Part shown: in pieces, positions 16,001 through 20,523 of the stretch | Layout of the letters: each line of letters begins with the position of its first letter | How positions within the stretch are numbered: position 1 is the stretch's first letter | Assembly (NCBI GenBank): GCA_910584285.1 | Contig: CAJTYK010000035.1 | Span: forward strand, 1-20,523 | Reading direction: 5' to 3' | DNA from: an uncultured Oscillospiraceae bacterium | GTDB taxonomy: Bacteria > Bacillota > Clostridia > Oscillospirales > Oscillospiraceae | Length of the DNA stretch: 20,523 nt | Made by a program: the position numbers and the translations under genes | The notes under the pieces: generated by a model | Seen by the model: only the letters and a program-made list of their open reading frames with translations | Told to the model about the DNA's origin: nothing | Databases searched by the model: none

Positions 16001-16624
16001 CTCCACCTGGAGCTCCAGCTCGCCGATCTTGTCGTTGATCCGCACCAGGTTCTCGTCGGTGCGCTCCAGCTTGCGCTCCGCCTCCTCCTTGCGGTGGCGG
16101 AAGCGGGAGATGCCCGCCGCCTCCTCAAAAACCTCCCGGCGGTCGGCGCTCTTGACGGACAAAATTTCGTCGATGCGCCCCTGGCCGATGATGGAGTAAC
16201 CCTCCCGGCCCAGGCCGGTGTCCATGAACAGCTCGTTGATGTCCTTCAGGCGGCAGGCCCGGCGGTTGATATAGTATTCACTCTCCCCGGAGCGGTAGTA
16301 CCGGCGGGTCACCGCCACCTCCGTCTCCTCCAGCGGGAAGATGTGCTCCGTATTGTCCAGCACCAGGGTGACCTCGGCAAACCCCAGGCCCTTGCGCTTT
16401 TCCGTGCCGTTGAAGATGACGTCCTCCATCTTGCTGCCCCGAAGGGTGCGGGTGGATTGCTCCCCCATGACCCAGCGGATGGCGTCCGCGATGTTGGACT
16501 TGCCCGAGCCATTGGGCCCCACCACCGCTGTGATGTCCGAGCCGAAAGCCAGAACTGTTTTGTCAGGGAAGGATTTGAATCCCTGTATTTCAAGCGCTTT
16601 TAAGTACAAATCGCTGCACCTCAT
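13040..16624 (-). CDS. smc: Chromosome segregation protein SMC
   Basis: This is a full-length condensin ATPase (1194 aa from ATG 16624). The N-terminal head has Walker A GPNGSGKSN (36-44). Long coiled coils span about 170-510 and 670-1020. The hinge lies at about 520-665 and includes the GGSMTGGS loop. The C-terminal head has the ABC signature LSGGERA (1095-1101) and Walker B FCVMDEIEAALDE (1119-1131). It works as a homodimer with ScpA/ScpB, which are not in this window. Start choice is open: ATG 16624 gives MRCSDLYLKALEIQGFKSF. TTG 16609 gives the family-typical M-YLKALEIQGFKSF and has AGGTG about 7 nt upstream; GTG 16633 is also in frame. It heads the minus-strand run. Unlike in Bacillus, rnc is not directly upstream. 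Confidence 0.97.
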   Translation of the reverse strand: MRCSDLYLKALEIQGFKSFPDKTVLAFGSDITAVVGPNGSGKSNIADAIRWVMGEQSTRTLRGSKMEDVIFNGTEKRKGLGFAEVTLVLDNTEHIFPLEETEVAVTRRYYRSGESEYYINRRACRLKDINELFMDTGLGREGYSIIGQGRIDEILSVKSADRREVFEEAAGISRFRHRKEEAERKLERTDENLVRINDKIGELELQVEPLRVQAEKTKKYNVLRDELKGLEISVWLETLERLRANSLKVKADCEAAVRQRDEAKAAMEELYTRRDTLADRMRDKDIEAESLREKQSGLDEQVHACENSIALLKNDIKNNSANAQRIRQELEQQEGRAGSLAAQIADGKGRLERIEENMAACREQIDTLNRRAQEMLGSAGSLNEELERLQERERLETASAGEARELLSALAAAAQELYDREEKLGQELQEQEDKAAQARESLSATRKELDKVTEDRDAAKNVISGYQMRLQSRQRKLDGAQEKHRRLQMDENNLNARIKMLAEMEKLYEGYSKAVKLVMGEAERGGLRGVRGPVAGLLHVPDPYAVAIEIALGGAMQNLVVERDEDGKNAINYLKRRDGGRATFLPMNTIRPADFRDRAVEHEDGFVGMGDALISFAPEYANIFSNLLGRVVIARDMDSAMAMARKFGHRFRIVTLDGQVLNAGGSMTGGSVSRSAGILSRANELERLNQQKDGLASDLKTAGDELAQAQREVTAAQYELDAAAAQLREAEDAVLKYSERADSAQVQLGDVELRRQTLSTEREQVRRRMEENTANTAQAKARIEALEGSAAALRAEGEAKAQGRTALQDKVAALNEESAQCSAKLAGLEGEQSALRQSVGELERLRDDLSGDTASRTAMIGQFEEQNGYLTRRIEEEKGRLQALQAASRDGNAAVRRLNEEKLALEGERNQADRQIRDRNDELVRMEGEVSALENKAAAAAMEESQILDKLWESYELSHEAARAQRVELESVPKAQRRIGELKKSISALGSINPDAVEEFQRVNERYTYFTDQRDDVAKAKKELQDIIAQIVGEMTGIFQEQFALINEGFRQAFTDLFGGGKANLELEDPDDVLNCGIEIRAQPPGKTVQNMSALSGGERALIAIALYFAILKVRPTPFCVMDEIEAALDESNVVRYARYLRRISDKTQFIVITHRRGTMEEADVLYGVTMQEKGVSRMLTINLNDVEKELNIK

Positions 16625-16704
16625 TATCCCCACCCCGCCGCTCGAACTCCCTGCCGGGAGGGGCGCGGCGGAGCCAGCTTCTTCCTGTTGATCCGGGTAT
16701 GCTT

Positions 16705-16744
16705 ATAGACAGTCTATTTTATCACCATAGATGCCGCATTGCAA
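16705..16744 (-). promoter_or_regulatory. Probable smc operon promoter with a 13-bp palindrome over the start site
   Basis: On the minus strand TTGCAA (16744-16739) is followed after 17 bp by TAAAAT (16721-16716), a plausible sigma-A promoter about 85 nt before the smc ATG. A perfect 13-bp palindrome, ATAGACTGTCTAT (16717-16705), overlaps the end of the -10 box and the expected start point. That is the position of a repressor operator. No matching regulator gene is in the window. Confidence 0.5.
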
Positions 16745-16843
16745 CTGCTTTCTATGGCGAAGCCCCTCCTGTAGGTTACCTAAATCGCTTATTGCTGCCA
16801 TACTGACAACGAAGTGCTCTGTGTGGCGTATACGCTTCATCGT

Positions 16844-16887
16844 GAAGGGGCCGCCGCTTTGGTGGCCCCTTTACAAAATACGTTTTA
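16844..16887 (+). repeat. Palindromic intergenic repeat, copy 1
   Basis: An 11-bp stem with one G-T pair (16845-16855 with 16861-16871) has a GCTTT loop and is followed by TTTACAAAATACGTTTT. It resembles 17551-17594 in both the stem and the trailing AAT-x-CGTTT. It lies just downstream of the CYTH gene stop. Only the plus-strand side has a weak T-run, so it is a poor terminator for that gene. Confidence 0.5.
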
Positions 16888-16890
16888 CGT

Positions 16891-17373
16891 TTATCGTGTG
16901 CTTTGCCAATAATTTTTCATCCGATATGTGGGGCTTTCGGTGATTTCCTGTTTCAGGAATGGGGGCGGGGCGAATTGGGCAGCGGCATCTTCGCTCGGAA
17001 ACTCTACCTCCGCGTACATGAATTCAGAGCGCGTCCCCCCATCCACCAGGGAACACTCCAGCTCCAAGCCGTTTGGCAGCTGATAGACGCGGAAGTCTTT
17101 TGAGATAAAGGGGGCAGATATCATTTCCGCAAGGGCATAAAACTGCTCCCGGGAAATCTCAAACTCCACCTCACGCCTAACCAAGCCATCCCCAGATTTG
17201 ATGGTGAGAAGATAAGCAGCATCCAGCCCGTCCTTCACATAGCGGCGGATTCTAACCTCCGGTTCTAAAGAGAGATAGGCTTGATACACCTGATAGCTCC
17301 GCTTGAATGGCAGGTTGGAGGGAAATGAGTCAATCAAAAATTTTCGCTCGATTTCGGTAAAATTGCTCGGCAT
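16891..17373 (-). CDS. CYTH-domain protein (triphosphate tunnel metalloenzyme family)
   Basis: This 160-aa single-domain protein has the family opening EIERKFLI (7-14). Further alternating charged strands of the tunnel fold are VRIRRY, LLTIKSGDGLVRREVEFEIS, LELECSLVDGG and MYAEVEFPSEDAA, with a C-terminal ITESPTYRMKNYW. CYTH enzymes bind triphosphates with Mg2+ or Mn2+ and hydrolyse inorganic triphosphate, thiamine triphosphate or related substrates; which one cannot be told here. The length is typical for the bacterial single-domain form. ATG 17373 has AAGGGGG at 8-nt spacing. It has its own strong promoter at 17470-17498. By eye its base composition is less GC-rich than smc or tsf, so recent acquisition is possible. 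Confidence 0.88.
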   Translation of the reverse strand: MPSNFTEIERKFLIDSFPSNLPFKRSYQVYQAYLSLEPEVRIRRYVKDGLDAAYLLTIKSGDGLVRREVEFEISREQFYALAEMISAPFISKDFRVYQLPNGLELECSLVDGGTRSEFMYAEVEFPSEDAAAQFAPPPFLKQEITESPTYRMKNYWQSTR

Positions 17374-17469
17374 GGCATTTTCCCCCTTTTATTACAGATG
17401 ATGGCCATCGTATTTTTTAACTGAAAAATGGTTTGCGGAGGGTTCACCTGCATTTGCGTGTATAGGCCA

Positions 17470-17498
17470 ATTATAGCGGAAAGGCGGGGAAGGGTCAA
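17470..17498 (-). promoter_or_regulatory. Strong sigma-A promoter of the CYTH gene
   Basis: On the minus strand TTGACC (17498-17493), a 17-bp spacer and a consensus TATAAT (17475-17470) form an almost perfect housekeeping promoter. Transcription would start near 17463, leaving a leader of about 90 nt before ATG 17373. The interval 17374-17758 otherwise holds only terminator and repeat structures and no gene I can support. Confidence 0.8.
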
Positions 17499-17550
17499 TC
17501 CAGGAGGGGAAGGATCTTCAGTGTGCTACGACGACTCGCTCTGGTACATA

Positions 17551-17594
17551 GAAAGGTGGCCGCCATGTTGGCGCCCCCTTTGCGTAATCCGTTT
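17551..17594. repeat. Palindromic intergenic repeat, copy 2
   Basis: This imperfect hairpin (GAAAGGTGGCCGCC ... GGCGCCCCCTTT) is followed by GCGTAATCCGTTT. It resembles 16844-16887 in stem sequence, loop size and trailing motif. On the minus strand it ends in TTTCTAT and could serve as a third terminator after tsf. Confidence 0.45.
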
Positions 17595-17601
17595 CTATAA
17601 A

Positions 17602-17624
17602 AGGGCTCCCATTCGGGAAGCCCT
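17602..17624 (-). terminator. Second intrinsic terminator after tsf
   Basis: AGGGCT-CCC ... GGG-A-AGCCCT pairs with one bulged base and a 4-nt loop. On the minus strand the stem is followed by TTTTATAG. It lies about 60 bp beyond the terminator at 17664-17701 and would act as a backup. Confidence 0.6.
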
Positions 17625-17663
17625 CATTAATCCGGTGCCCCGGAGGAGAGAAGTGGGGGAACA

Positions 17664-17701
17664 AAAGAGGGCTCGGGAACGTGAATTCCTGAGCCCTCTT
17701 T
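17664..17701 (-). terminator. Main intrinsic terminator of the rpsB-tsf operon
   Basis: A 16-bp stem with one G-T pair (17664-17679 with 17686-17701) has a 6-nt loop. On the minus strand it ends CCCTCTTTTGTT, about 58 nt after the tsf stop. This fits rho-independent termination directly after tsf and means pyrH and frr are not co-transcribed here. Confidence 0.85.
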
Positions 17702-17758
17702 AGGAGTGTTATTTGAGGTGAAAGCTATTCAAGATTAGGGAGATGAGAACACTGGTCC

Positions 17759-18670
17759 TTACTTCGCCAGCTTCGCGATCTCCTCGGCAAAATTTTCCTG
17801 CTTCTTCTCAATGCCCTCGCCCCGCTCGAAGCGCACGGCATCCTTCAGGGTGACAGAACCGCCCAGCTTCTTGGCAGCGGCGGCCACATACTGCTCCACG
17901 GTGACCTCGCTGTCCTTCACGAAGGCCTGCTGGAGCAGGCAGTTCTCGGCGTAAAACTTGTTGAGCTTGCCTGCCACGATCTTCTCCTTCACCTGGGCGG
18001 GCTTGGCGGCCATCTTGGGGTCGTTGTCCATCTGGGCCAGCAGGATCTTCTTCTCCTCGTCCAGCACGTCCTGGGTGACCTGGGACTTGTCCAGGAAACG
18101 GGGATTCAGAGCGGCGATCTGCATGGCCAGATCCTTGCCGATCTCGGTGGCGTCGATGCCGCCCTCCACGGCCAGGTTCACCAGCACGCCGATTTTGCCG
18201 CCGGCATGGATATAGGGCACAGACACGCCGTCCGCGAAGCGGTGGAACCGGCGCACCTTGATGTTCTCACCGATGACCAGCACCATCTCCTGCTGCTGCT
18301 GGGTGACGGTGAGATCGGTGCCGTTGTACTTGCACTCCATCAGGGCGTCCATATCGGCAGGGGCACAGGCGGCCACAGTGGCGGCTACGCCCTTCACGAA
18401 GTCCACGAACTTCTCGTTCTTGGCCACGAAGTCGGTCTCGGCGTTGACCTCGACCACCACGCCCGCGCCGTCAATGACGGCGGCATAGGCCATGCCCTCG
18501 GCGGCGATGCGGCCAGCCTTCTTCTGGGAGGCGGCCAGGCCCTTCTCCCGCAGCCACTCGATGGCCTTGTCAAAGTCGCCGTCGGCCTCGGTGAGGGCCT
18601 TCTTGCAGTCCATCATGCCCACGCCGGTCATCTCGCGCAGCTTCTGCACGTCTTTTGCGGAAATTGCCAT
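17759..18670 (-). CDS. tsf: Translation elongation factor Ts
   Basis: This 303-aa cytosolic nucleotide exchange factor releases GDP from EF-Tu. The N-terminal UBA-like module has MTGVGMMDCKKALTEADGD (14-32) and WLREKGLAA. The TDFVAKNE signature is at 79-86, followed by the core subdomains and a C-terminal module ending FAEEIAKLAK. The length is typical. ATG 18670 has GGAGGT 9 nt upstream. It follows rpsB in the usual order, but the 137-bp gap holds a long palindromic repeat. The gene is followed by tandem terminators. Confidence 0.97.
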   Translation of the reverse strand: MAISAKDVQKLREMTGVGMMDCKKALTEADGDFDKAIEWLREKGLAASQKKAGRIAAEGMAYAAVIDGAGVVVEVNAETDFVAKNEKFVDFVKGVAATVAACAPADMDALMECKYNGTDLTVTQQQQEMVLVIGENIKVRRFHRFADGVSVPYIHAGGKIGVLVNLAVEGGIDATEIGKDLAMQIAALNPRFLDKSQVTQDVLDEEKKILLAQMDNDPKMAAKPAQVKEKIVAGKLNKFYAENCLLQQAFVKDSEVTVEQYVAAAAKKLGGSVTLKDAVRFERGEGIEKKQENFAEEIAKLAK

Positions 18671-18710
18671 AGTATATTACCTCCAAATTGATATGGTGTA
18701 TGGTTACCGA

Positions 18711-18790
18711 TGTAGGGCGTGACGACCCCGGCACGCCGCTTTCCCGGATGCGAATGCGGTGTGCGGCGCGCCGAGTCGTCGCGCCCTACA
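18711..18790. repeat. Long imperfect palindrome between rpsB and tsf
   Basis: The arm 18711-18739 (TGTAGGGCGTGACGAC...) and the arm 18763-18790 (...GTCGTCGCGCCCTACA) are inverted copies of about 28 bp with a few mismatches, around a 23-nt loop. In RNA this gives a long GC-rich hairpin without a T-tract. It looks like a dispersed, non-coding palindromic element inserted within the operon. Confidence 0.7.
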
Positions 18791-18807
18791 CAAAATGCTG
18801 CGTGAAA

Positions 18808-19539
18808 TTACTCCTCGGCGGCGGGGGCCTCAGCCTCAGCGGCGGGAGCGGCGTCCTGGCCCTGGCGCCCCTCCTGCACGGCGTTAGCCATGACGGAGGA
18901 GATCAGCTTGATGGCGCGAATGGCGTCGTCGTTGCCGGGGATCACGTAGTCAATCTCGTCGGGGTCGCAGTTGGTGTCCACGATGGCCACGATGGGGATG
19001 TTCAGCTTGCGGGCCTCGTTGATGGCGTTGCGCTCCTTACGGGGGTCAACCACGAACAAGGCGCCGGGGAGCTTCTTCATCTCCACCACACCGCCCAGGT
19101 ACTTCTCCAGCTTGAAGATCTCGCCCATCAGCTTCATGACTTCCTTCTTGGGAAGCCGGTCGAAGGTGCCGTCCTCCTGCCACTTCTTGAGCTGATTCAG
19201 ACGGTCCACCCGGGTACGCATGGTCTTGAAGTTGGTCATCATGCCGCCCAGCCAGCGGGCGTTGACATAGTACATCCCGCAGCGGCCGGCCTCCTCCTTG
19301 ATGGCCTCCTGAGCCTGCTTCTTGGTGCCCACGAACAGCAGGGACTGGCCGTTGCCCGCCAGCTCCTTCACAAAGCTGTAGGCCTCCTCCAGCTTCTTCA
19401 CCGTCTTCTGGAGATCGATGATATAGATGCCGTTGCGCTCGGTGTAGATATAGGTGGCCATCTTGGGGTTCCACCGGCGGGTCTGGTGGCCGAAGTGCAC
19501 GCCGGCCTCCAAAAGCTGCTTCATAGATACGACTGCCAT
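18808..19539 (-). CDS. rpsB: 30S ribosomal protein uS2
   Basis: This 243-aa primary component of the small subunit has typical family stretches: MKQLLEAGVHFGHQTRRWNP (6-25), YIIDLQKTVKKLEEAY, FVGTKKQAQEAIKEEA, NARWLGGMMTNFKT and LPGALFVVDPRKERNAINEA. The tail is Ala/Glu-rich (APAAEAEAPAAEE), as often seen in Firmicutes. ATG 19539 follows a strong AGGAGG at 7-nt spacing. The gene heads the rpsB-tsf operon behind a structured leader of about 110 nt. Confidence 0.98.
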   Translation of the reverse strand: MAVVSMKQLLEAGVHFGHQTRRWNPKMATYIYTERNGIYIIDLQKTVKKLEEAYSFVKELAGNGQSLLFVGTKKQAQEAIKEEAGRCGMYYVNARWLGGMMTNFKTMRTRVDRLNQLKKWQEDGTFDRLPKKEVMKLMGEIFKLEKYLGGVVEMKKLPGALFVVDPRKERNAINEARKLNIPIVAIVDTNCDPDEIDYVIPGNDDAIRAIKLISSVMANAVQEGRQGQDAAPAAEAEAPAAEE

Positions 19540-19590
19540 TGTTTGTTCCTCCTAAAATTGGTTTTGTACCTCCGGGGGCCTCATCCCTTC

Positions 19591-19619
19591 CACCCGCCTT
19601 CCGGGGAAGGCACCGGGTG
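19591..19619 (-). promoter_or_regulatory. Hairpin in the rpsB leader, candidate autoregulatory element
   Basis: A strong stem (CACCC with GGGTG, and GCCTTCC with GGAAGGC, separated by a 3-nt bulge) lies in the roughly 110-nt leader, about 50 nt before the rpsB start. Ribosomal protein leaders often fold so that excess protein blocks translation. Whether uS2 binds this one is inference. Confidence 0.4.
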
Positions 19620-19649
19620 AAAGATCCGCTCCCGTGCGGAATCCGAGAT

Positions 19650-19678
19650 ATTCTATCACGTGTTTCCCGGAAATGCAA
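19650..19678 (-). promoter_or_regulatory. rpsB: rpsB promoter
   Basis: On the minus strand TTGCAT (19678-19673) is followed after 17 bp by TAGAAT (19655-19650), preceded by TGA, which makes an extended -10 (TGnTAGAAT). Another good -35-like TTGACA lies at 19699-19694, but it is 38 bp from this -10 and not correctly spaced. Confidence 0.6.
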
Positions 19679-19743
19679 GAGCTTTTTGGAAAATGTCAAG
19701 GGTTAAATGCAGAAAATTCTAAAATTGTTTTTGTGTGCATTAT

Positions 19744-20523
19744 TTACAAAAGTAGTTCAAGCCCCTTAATGCCCGCCTCTTGGGCAAGCTCCATCAGCAC
19801 CCGCCCGGCACACCTTCCCCCAAGGATGCCGCGCGGGTATTCATTTATCCACCGCTGGACCTCCAGCGTATCGGCCTCTGTTATCCTGGTGAAGTCGGTC
19901 CCCTTCGGCACCCTCCGCCGAATCATGCGGTTGCCGTTCTCGTTGCTCCCTCGTTCAAATGCGCTGTACGGATGGCAGTAGTATATGTGTCCGGTCCCCG
20001 GCTACGGCCCGCGTCATGCCCTCCCAGTCCTGGAACTCGCTGCCGTTGTCCACGGTGATTGTCTGGAATATCCGCCGGAAATTTACGCTCCCCAGCTTCT
20101 TTTCCAGCATATCCAGGACGGCCACCACGCTTGCCATTGTCCCGTCTGGCATAAGAAACATGAGGTCCGCCCGCGATTTCCGCTCGGTCATGGTCAGGAA
20201 GCGCTTGTTGCTGTTGCCCTCCTTGGCAGACAGCACAGAATCCATTTCCCAGTGAAACGGCTCTTCCCGTGTCGCCACTTCCTCCGGCCTTTCCTCGATG
20301 CTATCCCCCTTCGGCACCCTCGCCGCCTGCACTTTCTTGTACTCCGTCTTTCTCTTTCCGCCCATCGGCAAACTTTTATTGATCACTCGCAGAAATACCC
20401 CGTCATTGATGTACTTATACACGGTCCATATTGGAGAGGGTGGATTGTTGTGCGAGAATGTGATATATTTAGAGCCTATCCCGGAATTAACGGTGGAGGT
20501 GTAAAATTTTACGCCAGACAATA
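19744..20523 (-). pseudogene. IS30-family transposase, frameshifted and cut by the window edge
   Basis: The minus-strand frame from the window edge to about 19980 has YKYINDGVF, SIEERPEEVATREEPFHWEM (first catalytic D follows), FLTMTERKSRADLMF and TITVDNGSEF (second D). It then shifts: the first frame ends LLPSVQRI-stop, but the next frame continues as YYCHPYSAFERGSNENGN, containing the third acidic residue. It goes on through MIRRRVPKGTDF and WINEYPRGIL to a stop at 19744. The shift is one extra base or two missing bases within ACATATACTAC near 19978-19985. All DDE residues exist but are split between frames, so the enzyme is probably dead unless the ribosome shifts. The N-terminus lies outside the window. 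Terminal repeats were not identified with certainty. Confidence 0.85.

Noticed and set aside
16826..16835. GCGTATACGC 10-bp palindrome between smc and the CYTH gene
   Set aside because: Too short to interpret alone and not positioned on any promoter I can identify.
17428..17703. Open plus-strand frame in the gap between the CYTH gene and tsf
   Set aside because: It runs through a promoter and three hairpins, lacks a ribosome site and has no recognisable protein features.
18688..19620. Long plus-strand open frame across rpsB and the rpsB-tsf gap
   Set aside because: Antisense to rpsB and crossing a palindromic repeat; composition is His/Leu/Gly-rich shadow sequence.

Overview
The window looks like a chromosomal segment of a GC-rich Gram-positive anaerobe of the Clostridia, probably of the Oscillospiraceae/Ruminococcaceae type. 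This is inferred from gene order (smc-ftsY; yqeI-nadD-yqeK-LCP-rsfS; rpsB-tsf), strong AGGAGG-type ribosome binding sites, TTG/GTG starts, an LCP wall-polymer ligase and low-GC islands such as an IS30-type element. No species can be named from the sequence alone.

Layout. (1) 1-1200: two terminator hairpins, then a broken minus-strand ABC-2-type permease lacking its first membrane segment and carrying a frameshift, next to an unassigned coding remnant and a long GC-rich hairpin. (2) 1351-3013: a YfcE-type phosphodiesterase (minus) diverges from a plus-strand cassette of three small proteins of unknown function. (3) 3014-16624: a long co-directional minus-strand run. Read in its own direction it is smc, a small zinc ribbon, ftsY, a second zinc ribbon, rdgB, a third zinc ribbon, yqeI, a nadD-yqeK fusion, an LCP protein, rsfS, trpS, a wecA/tagO-like transferase, a wecB/mnaA epimerase and a membrane-anchored protein. 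Most gaps are short or overlapping, so much of it is probably co-transcribed from a promoter near 16740. (4) 16891-17373: a CYTH-fold protein with its own strong promoter. (5) 17600-19680: rpsB-tsf with promoter, structured leader, a palindromic repeat between the genes and tandem terminators. (6) 19744-20523: an IS30-family transposase with a frameshift, cut by the window edge and lying just upstream of the rpsB promoter.

How the genes fit together. The long run combines chromosome organisation (SMC), membrane targeting (FtsY), nucleotide-pool cleaning (RdgB), ribosome-associated factors (YqeI, RsfS), NAD synthesis with a YqeK phosphohydrolase, Trp-tRNA charging, and three steps of secondary wall polymer handling: lipid-linked initiation, UDP-ManNAc supply and LCP transfer to peptidoglycan.

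No defence island, CRISPR array, prophage or secondary-metabolite cluster is visible. The most interesting unexplained items are the three-gene plus-strand cassette, the three look-alike small zinc ribbons threaded through the housekeeping run, the palindrome over the likely smc transcription start, and the palindromic intergenic repeats.
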